From Nipponacmea schrenckii (Eukaryota; Mollusca; Gastropoda; Lottiidae): a stretch of 64,000 nucleotides of DNA. Positions 54,301-56,931 of the stretch are shown here, piece after piece. The number at the start of each line of letters is the position of its first letter. Positions within the stretch are counted from its first letter, which is position 1. Location of the stretch: assembly GCA_030562195.1 (NCBI GenBank), contig JAUJPP010000011.1:7006001-7070000 (forward strand). Reading direction: 5' to 3'. A model generated the notes under the pieces. That model was not told the origin of the DNA. It ran no database searches and worked only from the letters and a program-made list of their open reading frames with translations. Both the position numbers and the translations under genes were made by a program.

Positions 54301-56931
54301 ATTATCTTTATGTATACAAATCAACAGTGTTTGACTTACATGTTTAGCAAACTTGACTGCATTGTCTTCACTATCAAACATAACAGACCAACTTGTTCTA
54401 GCGTCATCATAGAAATTGGCATAGTTATTGGCTTGAACCTGGGAAAAATAGAATTAAGTAAAGAAAAGTTTGGATGTAGACTAATATAAGCAACAGTTTG
54501 CACTCAAATTTTTATAACCAAAAGCAAAATCATTTATATACAAATAATATAAAACAGTTTTCTAATTTGAAAAAAGAAAGTAAGGCTAAGTAATATAAAA
54601 TCTACACAAGGACTATGTCCAAGTCTAACATTCAGTCCAAGTTGACCAATCTATCTTAATTGTACATGGGTCAATATTAATGGGTCCAATACACATTCAG
54701 CCCATGGGGCAATACAATGGATAACAAAAAGAAATAAAAGAAAAGAATCTACTTACTGTAAAAATTGTAGCGGGTGTGATTTTAGCATTAGTTATTTGTT
54801 TATCTTTAGTAACATATAATAATATTCTATACTGTAAACAAAATTATAAACATTAATATCCTGTTTATTTTAATATAACATTAATATCCTGTTTATTTTA
54901 ATATAACATTAATATCCTGTTTATTTTAATATAACATTAATATCCTGTTTATTTTAATATAACATTAATATCCTGTTTATTTTAATATAACATTAATATC
55001 CTGTTTATTTTAATATAACATTAATATCCTGTTTATTTTAATATAACATTAATATCCTGTTTATTTTAATATAACATTAATATCCTGTTTATTTTAATAT
55101 AACATTAATATCCTGTTTATTTTAATATAACATTAATATCCTGTTTATTTTATATTAATATAATTATATATAATAATCTAGCACTGTTTCATTTTATGAT
55201 GCATTAAATTTTACAGCAAGAAATACCATAACATATACACCTATAATTTTAACTTAAAATGCAAAATTGGTATAAATATATGAAGTCTTTCTTCTGTGAT
55301 ATATATTTAAACATGTTAATTAATCTAAATACAGATTTATAAGACTACGGTAATAATTAAATACAATCTGTCAATGGCACTGTCATTTTTAAACTACATT
55401 AACTTTTGTTGGTCTAATACATGTAAAATAATCCTATTTCAAATTTCATATTGTAATGAAAAGACAGTACTTACATCTTTACTAGCTGAGTTACCTAATA
55501 AAGCTGACCCAAGTTTACCTTGTGAGACATATTTACCATCAACGCTAAAAATAGAAAATCATTAAATTAAAGCCAAGATAATATACAATATTAAACTGTA
55601 ACATATTTACTGGAACTGTGATAATCTCCATGTGGAAAACAACCCTAGGAATCTCTAGGTTAGCAAGTTGACAGGTTACTGCACTATAATGTGAGCACTA
55701 GAAAACTTCAAAAAACAGAGATGGCAGCATACAAATTTTACATAGATGATAACTTCTAGAGAAAACAATTCAAAAATAAATTTGAGAACAAGCTGCTTAG
55801 CACTGATCTTCATTCTTCTTCTTGAACCAACTGAGTCACTTTCTGTCCAAACACATGTCTGAATAATACTCACAATTTATAAGCATGGACTACTGCAGCC
55901 ATTAGAACTGAGGGAGCAGCATTGGCCCCACCAGTATTAGCAGCAGGACCTTCAGGGGCAGCACCTGTTAGATATAAGATATACAATCATTTGGTTAAAA
56001 AAAAGATTATAAAAGGAGAGTCAATAAAGACATCTTAACACTTGATATAAGTTATTCCTGTGACTAATTCTTCAAGTCTATCATTTATTTTGTTCATACA
56101 TTGTAAATTTTATCCACACAAACTAAACTAAATTGGAGATTTTAATATACTATATTGGTTGACATTTATATACAGTTCATATTAAATATGAAAATGAAAT
56201 AAATAGAGTTTTATGTTTCACTCTCCTGCATCTGATGTGCTAATGAAGAAGGGGATTGCCATGTAGTGTGAAATGAGGCAAAGTTTGTCAGGACAGTGGC
56301 ACCAGCTTATTGTGAATTCCAACAGTCAATGATGTTCATACTATACTTAATAAATATTTGGTATATCTAGTTTTATTCGTATATCAACTTTACCTTTTTT
56401 CTTGGGTTGTTTAGGAGCTGTGTATGTTAATGACGAATTACCCCCTACATTGGTTTTCTGATCTAAACTAAATAATGATGAAAGCTTGGACCTGCAAACA
56501 ATTAACTCTCAATAATCATAAAATGTCTCTAATAATAGTATAAATATAGAATATGGGCCTTGTATTCAAATACCAAATGCAACACGAAGACATTGTCCAA
56601 AACTATAAGTATAAGCTTACGGTACTACAAGAGTGGTGATACTTAGAATGTTACACCTATGTGCTATGTATGAATAATAATCACTGCCAACCTTACCACA
56701 CAGCAATAATTTCTATTAATTGAGATAGTTGCCTTTAAAGCAGCTGAAACACAAGGATATTGGAAATATGCCCCTCCCACTTGTAGTTGTTTCGATAGGT
56801 TGTTCATTTTATGTCGTCTGCATGAGGTTTGATTTTAGACGATTACAAGCAATCGGCAGAGAGAAAAACTATACCAACCCTCCTCCTGGATTGGCGAATT
56901 CTTGCTCTTCGTCATCACCACCAAAAAACAT
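3091..56931 (-). CDS. FKBP15: FKBP15 (WAFL)-like protein, whole gene, 47 coding exons
   Basis: The spliced product follows the known FKBP15 order: short acidic N-terminus, WH1/EVH1-like domain (about residues 70-165), FKBP-type domain (about 170-290), a Pro/Gln-rich linker, a coiled coil (about 520-960), a conserved block after it, then a tail of about 600 residues. FKBP15 is known from vertebrates as an actin- and endosome-associated protein. I recognised orthology from collinear motifs such as [66 protein letters not shown] and [17 protein letters not shown]. Introns follow GT-AG. Phase is preserved at every junction I checked except exon 1 to exon 2. Exon lengths sum to 5077 nt; adding the two bases missing at that junction gives 1692 residues plus stop. 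The tail is longer than, and different from, the acidic vertebrate C-terminus. Confidence 0.93.
4115..4250. mobile_element. Palindromic MITE (ACAAGGCGATATTATGG family)
   Basis: Arms of about 39 bp at 4115-4153 and 4211-4250 are inverted copies (ACAAGGCGATATTATGG ... CCATAATATTGCCTTTGT), separated by 57 bp. Related elements lie at 10075-10185, 22100-22235 with a half copy at 22285-22365, and 38800-38880, sharing words such as TTCTTTAATAAC and TTTCAACACA. No coding content. Confidence 0.65.
4324..4413 (-). CDS. FKBP15: FKBP15 exon 46: TGDKGNK module, type F
   Basis: Phase 1-1, 90 nt, encoding [31 protein letters not shown]. The TEEL form links it to the last exon (TEELNKLDP) rather than to types A and B (SEKLD). 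Acceptor TGTATAG, donor CCAG then GTTGGT. Confidence 0.86.
4965..5290 (-). mobile_element. Two partial SINE bodies
   Basis: Segments CACCAGCTGGTGACCAAACC, CTTATTCAAGGTCATCAGAC (4990-5125) and TTATTCAAGGCCATCAGAC (5190-5235) match the body of the SINE at 28705-28930. Both are truncated. They lie in the intron between exons 45 and 46. Confidence 0.55.
6926..7027 (-). CDS. FKBP15: FKBP15 exon 45: TGDKGNR module, type A
   Basis: Phase 1-1, 102 nt, encoding [35 protein letters not shown]. Acceptor TTTAAAG, donor GTTG then GTAAGATT. Confidence 0.88.
7850..7910 (-). pseudogene. Degenerate VEES-type tail exon
   Basis: On the minus strand TTTGTAG, then codons reading VQVEVSSGK, a TAG stop, then [10 protein letters not shown] and a second stop. 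The spacing resembles [12 protein letters not shown] of the last exon. Acceptor- and donor-like sites (TTTGTAG; AAAG then GTGAG) remain. A shifted reading ([14 protein letters not shown]) is open but unlike the family. Most likely a dead duplicate exon. Confidence 0.45.
8130..9770. repeat. 55-bp minisatellite of exon 44 end plus 5' splice site
   Basis: About 29-30 units with consensus (plus strand) AACTTACCAGATTGTGTATT, GGAATGTGATGTATCAGGAG, AAGATGAAGAAGAGG. On the gene strand each unit holds CACAATCTG then GTAAGTTC, an excellent donor. Unit length varies (45-70 bp) through changes in the GAA-rich part and a few damaged units. The right end is continuous with coding exon 44. The unit is not a multiple of 3, and reading through is closed by TGA. 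Confidence 0.9.
9718..9831 (-). CDS. FKBP15: FKBP15 exon 44: VEES module whose donor seeds the 55-bp array
   Basis: Phase 1-1, 114 nt, encoding [39 protein letters not shown]. Acceptor TATTCTAG. The last ~50 nt of the exon plus the donor (CTG then GTAAGTTC) are the repeat unit of the minisatellite that follows immediately downstream. Reading past this first donor meets an in-frame TGA within about 30 nt, so only the first donor is coding-compatible. Confidence 0.82.
10339..10440 (-). CDS. FKBP15: FKBP15 exon 43: TGDKGNR module, type B
   Basis: Phase 1-1, 102 nt, encoding [35 protein letters not shown]. Acceptor ATTTCAG, donor AAAG then GTAAGTT. Confidence 0.88.
10500..12240. other. Intron 42, no gene seen
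   Basis: AT-rich sequence between tail exons 43 and 42. No module exon with VEES or TGDKGNR codons was found on either strand, and no long repeat is present. Confidence 0.5.
12260..12361 (-). CDS. FKBP15: FKBP15 exon 42: TGDKGNR module, type A
   Basis: Phase 1-1, 102 nt, encoding [35 protein letters not shown]. Differs from other type A exons by Gln for Lys (KPGQIS). Confidence 0.88.
12465..12600. repeat. Tandem ~62-bp direct duplication
   Basis: The segment AATAAATAGAAGTCTATATC to TGCAGTGATACTTCT occurs twice back to back, differing at one base (GTCTTTC/GTCTCTC). The flanking AAATAACAATTAAATCTT also occurs on both sides, suggesting a recent slippage or unequal exchange. Confidence 0.7.
12735..12962 (-). 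mobile_element. tRNA-derived SINE fragment
   Basis: On the minus strand it begins GGGGACCCACGGTGGCTCAG, an A-box-like start (TGGCTCAGTTAG), and continues TTGCTCGCTAATCTGAAGGTC. The body includes CATTGATGCAGGTTGGAGGG and a 3' part with CGTTAAAGATCCC. It belongs to the same family as the pieces at 31290-31640, 49790-49990 and 51090-51400. Confidence 0.6.
13129..13194 (-). CDS. FKBP15: FKBP15 exon 41: VEES module, divergent type D
   Basis: Phase 1-1, 66 nt, encoding [23 protein letters not shown]. Shares VVEESFGK and the SLE core with exons 33 and 37 but is shorter and more diverged, so it predates the 3.3-kb block duplication. Confidence 0.85.
13590..13670 (-). CDS. FKBP15: FKBP15 exon 40: VEES module, type E
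   Basis: Phase 1-1, 81 nt, encoding [28 protein letters not shown]. Donor CCAG then GTGTGTAA. Its duplicate at 17040-17100 is broken. TENKTVHS resembles SENKPIHS of type C, so the two types probably share an origin. Confidence 0.83.
13955..14100. repeat. 28-bp tandem repeat, about five copies
   Basis: Unit GATAACACTGCCTGTATTAG AATGTGAA, nearly perfect, in the intron between exons 40 and 39. A collapsed version is visible in the duplicated block at 17365-17420. Confidence 0.75.
14265..14485. repeat. 51-bp tandem repeat, about four copies
   Basis: Unit CTAGTGCTTCTTTACCTACG, CCTATTTCTATATGTCTTAT, AAACAGTATAT. The same repeat recurs at 17585-17745 in the second copy of the 3.3-kb block; a related single unit is at 41500-41560. 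Confidence 0.75.
14602..14694 (-). CDS. FKBP15: FKBP15 exon 39: TGDKGNR module, type B
   Basis: Phase 1-1, 93 nt, encoding [32 protein letters not shown]. Twin of exon 35. Confidence 0.88.
15256..15357 (-). CDS. FKBP15: FKBP15 exon 38: TGDKGNR module, type A
   Basis: Phase 1-1, 102 nt, encoding [35 protein letters not shown]. Acceptor AAACAG, donor GTTG then GTAAGAG. Same product as exon 45. Confidence 0.88.
15597..15657 (+). mobile_element. SINE 3' tail fragment
   Basis: GGTGCAGAAGAGTAGGACGT AAAACTCC followed by (ATTTC)n is the same 3' end as the SINE at 37095-37425. It is duplicated at 18838-18893 as part of the 3.3-kb block. Confidence 0.55.
15803..15874 (-). CDS. FKBP15: FKBP15 exon 37: VEES module, type D
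   Basis: Phase 1-1, 72 nt, encoding [25 protein letters not shown]. Twin of exon 33. Confidence 0.86.
16265..16330 (-). CDS. FKBP15: FKBP15 exon 36: VEES module, type C
   Basis: Phase 1-1, 66 nt, encoding [23 protein letters not shown]. Acceptor AACGTAG, donor CCAG then GTACCTTC. Twin of exon 32. Confidence 0.85.
16375..16935. repeat. 15-bp TAGATCTAATATTTG repeat, block copy 1
   Basis: Degenerate array of TAGATCTAATATTTG, with a BglII-like AGATCT core, following exon 36. Because 15 is a multiple of 3, short ORFs of the DLIFV type appear on both strands; they are not genes. Confidence 0.8.
17040..17100 (-). pseudogene. Degenerate copy of the type E tail exon
   Basis: The segment around TTCTGTTTTACC and CAACATTGGTGTCAC aligns with exon 40 (13620-13671) in the duplicated block. 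It has lost the VEES codons and the following part by several small deletions. It sits exactly where the block duplication predicts an exon. The deletions could be real decay or poor consensus, since the surrounding kilobase shows the same scattered losses. As written it cannot encode the module. Confidence 0.55.
17861..17953 (-). CDS. FKBP15: FKBP15 exon 35: TGDKGNR module, type B
   Basis: Phase 1-1, 93 nt, encoding [32 protein letters not shown]. Identical in product to exon 39 at 14602-14694. Confidence 0.88.
18494..18595 (-). CDS. FKBP15: FKBP15 exon 34: TGDKGNR module, type A
   Basis: Phase 1-1, 102 nt, encoding [35 protein letters not shown]. Twin of exon 38; the only visible protein difference is LEK for LDK. 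Confidence 0.88.
18838..18893 (+). mobile_element. SINE 3' tail fragment (block copy 2)
   Basis: Same GCAGAAGAGTAGGACGTAAA and ATTTC tail as 15597-15657, carried along in the block duplication. Confidence 0.55.
19037..19108 (-). CDS. FKBP15: FKBP15 exon 33: VEES module, type D
   Basis: Phase 1-1, 72 nt, encoding [25 protein letters not shown]. Twin of exon 37, which has PKQPG. The flanking intron in this copy has many one- and two-base losses relative to the twin, but the exon is open. Confidence 0.83.
19479..19544 (-). CDS. FKBP15: FKBP15 exon 32: VEES module, type C
   Basis: Phase 1-1, 66 nt, encoding [23 protein letters not shown]. Identical in product to exon 36, as expected from the ~3.3-kb block duplication. 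Followed in the plus direction by the 15-bp TAGATCT-type repeat, as is its twin. Confidence 0.85.
19575..20050. repeat. 15-bp TAGATCTAATATTTG repeat, block copy 2
   Basis: Same unit as at 16375-16935. Units at 19880-20048 are nearly perfect, those before 19870 carry many short deletions, as if the consensus were poor. Confidence 0.8.
20540..20641 (-). CDS. FKBP15: FKBP15 exon 31: TGDKGNR module, type B
   Basis: Phase 1-1, 102 nt, encoding [35 protein letters not shown]. Its end (QTDSAHSKG) groups it with exon 43 rather than with exons 35 and 39, which end QLHSPG. Donor AAAG then GTACAAG. Confidence 0.87.
21495..21590 (-). CDS. FKBP15: FKBP15 exon 30: TGDKGNR module, type A
   Basis: Phase 1-1, 96 nt, encoding [20 protein letters not shown] and [12 protein letters not shown]. 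It differs from the other type A exons at its start (AKFSPKK rather than KPGKISPKK). Acceptor TTTATAG, donor GTTG then GTAAGAG. Confidence 0.87.
22425..22517 (-). CDS. FKBP15: FKBP15 exon 29: first VEES-module tail exon
   Basis: Phase 1-1, 93 nt, encoding [20 protein letters not shown], then [11 protein letters not shown]. It opens with the VVEES signature of the tail's first module, but the usual following Gly-Lys is replaced by Val-Ala. Flanked by ATTCCAG and GTAAGTTA. Confidence 0.82.
22730..22943 (-). CDS. FKBP15: FKBP15 exon 28: acidic segment
   Basis: Encodes [40 protein letters not shown], then a Thr/Asn/Lys-rich end with [13 protein letters not shown]. The first part corresponds to the vertebrate TLQLLNQQEQEKEESSSEEEEE segment. 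Phase 0 in, phase 1 out; the donor is CCAG then GTACTT. This is the last exon with clear vertebrate similarity; everything downstream belongs to the duplicated tail. Confidence 0.88.
23081..23218. repeat. Perfect 54-bp inverted repeat with 30-bp loop
   Basis: Arm 1 at 23081-23134 (starts ACTTTCTGTTTTAGATTTAG) is exactly the reverse complement of arm 2 at 23165-23218 (ends CTAAAACAGAAAGT). I compared all 54 positions and found no mismatch. It lies in FKBP15 intron 27, between the 42-bp array and exon 28. Confidence 0.92.
23228..23525. mobile_element. Possible ~300-bp MITE next to the hairpin
   Basis: Ends AATTGTACCACAAATTGTGA and ATTTGTGGTACAATC are inverted. The inside has GTATGACGCACATAACAACA and CACGTGCGCTATCGAATG, more CpG-rich than its surroundings. 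With the 54-bp foldback beside it, the two may be nested insertions. Confidence 0.45.
23785..25586. repeat. 42-bp minisatellite of exon 27 end plus 5' splice site
   Basis: About 43 units, plus-strand consensus CAGACCTTTATTGAGCCAAG, TAAAGATGATAAAACTTCTA, TA. On the gene strand each reads TTACTTGGCTCAATAAAG then GTCTGTATAGAA, the final codons of exon 27 and its donor. Units alternate two main variants (AAACTTCT and AAACATTCT). A few are short by 1-2 bases (about 24199, 24401, 24543, 24770 and 24908). From exon 27 the frame stays open for about 17 units, to a TAG at about 24905. All long ORFs here are repeat shadows. Confidence 0.95.
25544..25651 (-). CDS. FKBP15: FKBP15 exon 27: conserved post-coiled-coil block, donor at array edge
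   Basis: Encodes [36 protein letters not shown], matching vertebrate VKKIMNQVFQSLRREFELEE and SYNGRTILGTIMNTIK. The acceptor is AATTAAAG at 25652. The donor AAG then GTCTGTATAG at 25543 lies inside the first unit of the 42-bp array, so the exon's last 10 codons ([10 protein letters not shown]) are themselves repeat sequence. Splicing here to exon 28 (STTLDLVN) reproduces the vertebrate order TIK-MVTLQLLN in frame. Further in-phase donors follow every 42 bp. Confidence 0.9.
25760..26070. mobile_element. Degraded third copy of the TACTGTAAGGC MITE
   Basis: Fragments GTATCCGC-TTTTTAAAT, CCGGAAACGGTAATTAGGTAA, TCATTTTTCATGCTTCATTCA and CCCCCATGTCAAATTTGTTGCG follow the order of copy 1 (2330-2620) with many small losses. 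The stretch is in intron 26 next to the 42-bp array and has the look of a low-quality consensus. Confidence 0.45.
26321..28439 (-). CDS. FKBP15: FKBP15 exons 22-26: coiled coil, last part
   Basis: Exons 28356-28439, 27987-28058, 27450-27602, 26928-27020 and 26321-26518, all phase 0. Recognisable blocks: [59 protein letters not shown] (vertebrate QWEAKCEHLLASAKDEH), [20 protein letters not shown], and [20 protein letters not shown] followed by more EEL heptads. The last exon ends in a Ser/Thr/Val-rich stretch and GDLVME, closing the helical region before the conserved exon 27 block. Confidence 0.93.
28705..28930 (-). mobile_element. SINE body feeding the A-box array
   Basis: Minus-strand element: after the A-box units comes TGTGAGTTCTAATCTCGACC (B-box-like), GTCTGATGACCTTGAATAAG, CCCAGCAGTAAATGGGTACA, and AGAGGTTTAGCCAAGGACCA. 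Fragments of the same body are at 4965-5290. Lies in intron 21. Confidence 0.65.
28930..30146. repeat. 28-bp minisatellite carrying the SINE pol III A box
   Basis: About 43 units of GAACCAACGCTCTGACCGCT GTGCTATA. On the minus strand each unit contains TAGCACAGCGGT, matching the A-box consensus TRGCNNAGYGG, followed by CAGAGCGTTGGTTC, as at the 5' end of tRNA-derived SINEs. The array is contiguous with a SINE body whose B-box-like sequence lies just downstream. Variants with CTAACTGACTG occur among the dominant units. Confidence 0.88.
30228..33504 (-). CDS. FKBP15: FKBP15 exons 19-21: coiled coil, middle part
   Basis: Exons 33402-33504, 30940-31111 and 30228-30364. They encode [20 protein letters not shown], then [20 protein letters not shown] with [20 protein letters not shown], then [20 protein letters not shown] and [13 protein letters not shown]. 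Heptad-like spacing and high Glu/Lys/Gln content indicate continuous helix. Phases run 2 to 0, 0 to 1, 1 to 0. Intron 19 carries the 24-bp and ~50-bp repeats and a SINE fragment. Confidence 0.92.
30440..30640. repeat. Degenerate GAGGAGTGGTCAGG-type purine-rich repeat
   Basis: Imperfect iterations of GGTCAGGAGGACCGGTC, GAGGAGTGGTCAG and GAGGAGTAGTAAGG. Strongly strand-asymmetric (plus strand purine-rich), so the FKBP15 pre-mRNA is pyrimidine-rich here, in intron 20. Confidence 0.6.
31290..31640 (-). mobile_element. tRNA-derived SINE in intron 19
   Basis: Minus-strand start CAGGAACCCGCGGTGGCCTA GTGAGTTAGATGCTCGCTAG, then AGGGTCCAGGGTTTCATCCT (B-box-like), a body with GGGCTGAAAAATTCG on the other strand, and a tail with CATTAGCCCATTAGG-like words. 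Nearly full length. Confidence 0.6.
32330..33045. repeat. 24-bp and ~50-bp nested repeats in intron 19
   Basis: Core of about 11 perfect units CCTATTGCCTCTCTACTGAT TGGT (32427-32690) flanked by longer units in which TGGTCTAATAAAATGGAATAGAG TTTTTAG is inserted between copies. A 24-bp unit keeps frames open, so the SLLIGPIA and CLSTDWSY ORFs are artefacts. Confidence 0.9.
33110..33400. other. Intron 19 sequence with a possible decayed SINE
   Basis: TTTCCAACTGTCAAAGCATT and CAATTTATTGTACCGTCTGAAC resemble parts of the SINE family, but the match is weak. Nothing else is evident before exon 19. Confidence 0.35.
33796..36375. repeat. 37-bp minisatellite in intron 18
   Basis: About 69 units of CCCTAGGACATCCTAGAAAC, AGTGTTAGAAGTTAAGA. 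Main variants are AGATGTTAAGA and TTATAGTTAAGA. Each unit has a CCTAGG palindrome and the near-mirror AGGACATCCT. Very homogeneous, indicating recent amplification or ongoing homogenisation. Confidence 0.95.
36590..37090. other. Intron 18 spacer
   Basis: AT-rich with no exon-like segment in FKBP15 frame; two overlapping plus-strand ORFs of 79 codons have no recognisable content. Confidence 0.4.
37095..37425 (+). mobile_element. Near full-length tRNA-derived SINE
   Basis: Starts CAATGGTAGCTCAGTGAGTT (A box TAGCTCAGTGAG), then GAGGGTTGAGGGTTCAGTCC (B box), a middle with TGTCACATATGCAGGTCTGAG and GAGCATCAAGTTGTTCTGATG, and a 3' part GGTGTTGCCTGTCTTCATTAG, GGCAGAAGAGTACGAAGT, ending in (CATTT)n. 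About 330 bp. This is the best family reference in the window; family name not known to me. Confidence 0.78.
37430..39170. other. Intron 18 spacer
   Basis: AT-rich sequence without exon-like segments. It includes a short copy of the palindromic MITE at 38800-38880 (CAATATATCATGGTAGCC ... GTTATACCATCACC). Confidence 0.4.
39185..40570. repeat. 40-bp minisatellite in intron 18
   Basis: About 34 units of TGTGAAGATGTATAAGATGA, AGTTTGTAATAGCTTGACAT, with many point variants (ATATATAAG, AACTTGACAT, GATGATG). More diverged between units than the 37-bp array. Overlapping minus-strand ORFs (YYKLHLI, TSSQCQ types) are repeat shadows. Confidence 0.92.
40915..40995 (-). mobile_element. SINE 3' end fragment
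   Basis: ATGAAAAGAAATGAATGGAG then CCTACTCTTCTGCACCTTAA TGGACTAATGAAGATGG is the reverse complement of the 3' end of the SINE at 37095-37425. Confidence 0.55.
41545..43720. repeat. 30-bp minisatellite abutting exon 18
   Basis: About 72 units of AACTATATGTCTTATAAAAA GTTAATATTA, with TTTCATAAAAAGTAAATAT as the main variant. The last unit ends about 20 nt from the exon 18 donor (43735). On the gene strand the intron thus begins with an almost pure A/T array. Confidence 0.93.
43736..44418 (-). CDS. FKBP15: FKBP15 exons 17-18: coiled coil, first part
   Basis: Exon 17 (44314-44418) encodes [15 protein letters not shown], then [15 protein letters not shown]. Exon 18 (43736-43830) encodes [20 protein letters not shown] and [12 protein letters not shown], matching the vertebrate ENERLKQEILEKS and NDKISELIERNQR helices. 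Exon 18 ends in phase 2. A 30-bp minisatellite array starts only about 20 nt beyond the exon 18 donor. A decayed Tc1/mariner fragment lies in the intron between the two exons. Confidence 0.92.
44102..44230 (-). pseudogene. Tc1/mariner-type transposase fossil
   Basis: On the minus strand one frame reads [14 protein letters not shown] and a shifted frame reads [18 protein letters not shown]. The pattern DN-x-PxVARVV ... SPDLSPIE-xxWDE is characteristic of the C-terminal catalytic part of Tc1-like DDE transposases. It is frame-broken and very short, an old remnant in intron 17. Confidence 0.6.
44942..45084 (-). CDS. FKBP15: FKBP15 exon 16: start of the conserved coiled-coil region
   Basis: Encodes [16 protein letters not shown], then [20 protein letters not shown] and DKVDKVYEK. 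The block [12 protein letters not shown] matches vertebrate FKBP15 (EARQHNTEIRMAVSKVADKMD) very closely and marks the entry into the helical region. It enters in phase 1 and exits in phase 0; the donor is AAAAG then GTGAGC. Confidence 0.93.
45100..46530. other. Intron 15 with CCAAT/ATTGG-rich foldbacks
   Basis: No further exon was seen. At 46005-46265 the word ATCTGATTGG and its complement CCAATCAGAT recur in both orientations, giving short stem-loops (for example AATCTGATTGGATAA with TTGACCAATCAGATGATT). Similar words at 1450-1500 and 20285-20310 suggest a small dispersed foldback family. Confidence 0.5.
46537..46554 (-). CDS. FKBP15: FKBP15 exon 15: 18-nt phase 1-1 microexon
   Basis: Between exons 14 and 16 lies an 18-nt segment flanked by TTTTTCAG and GTAGGAAA. 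Reading from the G left by exon 14 it encodes SFYYP and completes glycines at each edge, so it can be included or skipped without changing frame. Inclusion gives [12 protein letters not shown], skipping gives YSGASS. Microexon status is inferred from splice signals and phase only. Confidence 0.6.
46853..47315. mobile_element. MITE-like element with TACTGTAAGGC termini, copy 2
   Basis: Begins CTACTGTAAGGCCTGAAATTAATGCG and ends with GCAATAATTTGTAGCC, carrying the subterminal words AAATTAATGCGA and GATTGCGGATAGGTG in inverted arrangement. Its middle (GATCAAGATTTTATCTTTAAA) is the reverse complement of copy 1. It lies in FKBP15 intron 14 (46555-47655). Confidence 0.65.
47656..50315 (-). CDS. FKBP15: FKBP15 exons 12-14: glutamine/proline-rich linker
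   Basis: Exons 50132-50315, 48033-48151 and 47656-47725. The sequence is low complexity: [27 protein letters not shown], then exon 13 with [19 protein letters not shown] and exon 14 [17 protein letters not shown]. The CAA/CAG mix gives Gln runs without a long pure CAG tract. Junction phases 1, 0 and 1 fit. The linker probably separates the FKBP domain from the coiled coil and is likely disordered. Confidence 0.9.
48160..50120. other. Intron 12 with SINE pieces and an intronic CRE palindrome
   Basis: A TGACGTCA palindrome occurs at about 48317-48324. At 49790-49990 two SINE 5' ends appear on the minus strand (CACAGTGGCTCAGTGAGTTA GATGC; GGGTGGTTCAGTTGAGTTAG). No FKBP15 exon was found between exons 13 and 12. 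Confidence 0.5.
50395..50450 (-). mobile_element. SINE 3' end fragment
   Basis: AAGGGGTTTTACGTCCTACT CTTCTGTACCTTATTGGCTAATAAAGATGG is the reverse complement of the SINE 3' end seen at 37370-37410. In intron 11. Confidence 0.5.
50772..51574 (-). CDS. FKBP15: FKBP15 exons 10-11: Pro-rich linker and SRMAKMG motif
   Basis: Exon 10 (51425-51574) begins AKFQRGDQ, has a Pro/Ala-rich run ([13 protein letters not shown]), then an acidic stretch ending [10 protein letters not shown]. Exon 11 (50772-50894) encodes [18 protein letters not shown], nearly identical to the vertebrate [18 protein letters not shown] block, then an acidic end ([11 protein letters not shown]). Both are phase 0. The SRMAKMG block is one of the best-conserved FKBP15 motifs outside the folded domains; its role is not known to me. 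Confidence 0.92.
51090..51400 (-). mobile_element. SINE copy in intron 10
   Basis: The segment with TTGGGAAGCAAGCAGCTCCC, CCTGGATTGAACCATAGACC (B-box-like complement), CTTCAATCTGCAATACTGAC and GTTTATTGTCCCATATAAG follows the family at 12735-12962. The overlapping ORFs of 81 and 87 codons come from this element and are not genes. Confidence 0.5.
51835..54187 (-). CDS. FKBP15: FKBP15 exons 7-9: FKBP-type domain
   Basis: Exons 54038-54187, 53516-53584 and 51835-51978 encode the FK506-binding-protein fold. Landmarks in FKBP12 numbering: VRYSG gives Tyr26; MFDS gives Phe36 and Asp37; GKVIKGW gives Val55, Ile56 and Trp59; LGYGA gives Tyr82; LIFETEL gives Phe99. The FKBP12 His87 position appears to be Met. 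Most ligand-pocket residues are therefore kept, so peptidyl-prolyl isomerase or FK506 binding is plausible; from memory the vertebrate FKBP15 domain is more degenerate near the Tyr82 loop. Intron 8 (51979-53515) carries a 1.34-kb transposon-like insertion. Confidence 0.93.
52049..53386. mobile_element. 1.34-kb non-autonomous DNA transposon in intron 8
   Basis: Terminal inverted repeats of about 36 bp: left AAGGCCGTATAAAGTAAATT ATTTGTTTTACAGGCC (52049-52084); right, as its complement, TTAGGCGGTGCAAAGTAAATTG... with TCTGTTTTACTGGCC (53350-53386). The sequence just inside the ends is CG-rich (CCCGCGCACTCCGG; CGCCCTCTCGCCCC), unlike the surrounding introns. No long ORF, so it would depend on a transposase supplied elsewhere. 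Superfamily not determined. Confidence 0.7.
54340..55964 (-). CDS. FKBP15: FKBP15 exons 3-6: WH1/EVH1-like domain
   Basis: Exons: 55874-55964, 55475-55544, 54757-54831, 54340-54438. They encode [11 protein letters not shown], then [30 protein letters not shown], and [20 protein letters not shown] followed by [10 protein letters not shown]. The order and spacing match the WH1-like domain of FKBP15 proteins (HAY, YVKQGKFG, YRILLY, NNYSTFYDD, WSIMFES in vertebrates). WH1/EVH1 folds usually bind proline-rich ligands. Exon phases are 1-0-0-0 along the series and fully compatible. The exon 5 acceptor sits about 20 nt from a 28-bp minisatellite. Confidence 0.92.
54845..55152. repeat. 28-bp minisatellite in the branch-point zone of exon 5
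   Basis: About 11 almost perfect units of ATAACATTAATATCCTGTTT ATTTTAAT. The array starts about 15-20 nt upstream (gene sense) of the exon 5 acceptor (54832). On the gene strand each unit has GGATATTAATG, a passable branch-point context. Confidence 0.9.
55155..55470. other. Intron 4 remainder
   Basis: AT-rich; no feature seen. A 63-codon plus-strand ORF overlapping exon 4 is the antisense shadow of that exon. Confidence 0.4.
56195..56340 (-). mobile_element. SINE fragment in intron 2
   Basis: AAATAAATAGAGTTTTATGT TTCACTCTCCTGCATCTGATG, TGCTAATGAAGAAGGGG resembles the complement of the SINE 3' end, more diverged than other copies. Confidence 0.4.
56394..56931 (-). CDS. FKBP15: FKBP15 exons 1-2: acidic N-terminus
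   Basis: Exon 1 is 56875-56931 (ATG at 56931-56929), reading [19 protein letters not shown]; the family's start is a similar MF-G-acidic pattern. Exon 2 is 56394-56491, reading [11 protein letters not shown], then [13 protein letters not shown], matching the vertebrate SLFGLDQ and YTAPKQPKK blocks. Oddity: exon 1 ends in phase 0 at the only visible donor (TTG then GTATAG), while exon 2 needs two preceding bases (phase 2). An alternative acceptor 20 nt upstream (after TTGAGAG) would restore frame but lacks a pyrimidine tract. A one-base assembly error near the end of exon 1 is equally possible. Confidence 0.85.

Noticed and set aside
55374..55565. Plus-strand ORF across exon 4
   Set aside because: Antisense shadow of the WH1-domain exon 4.
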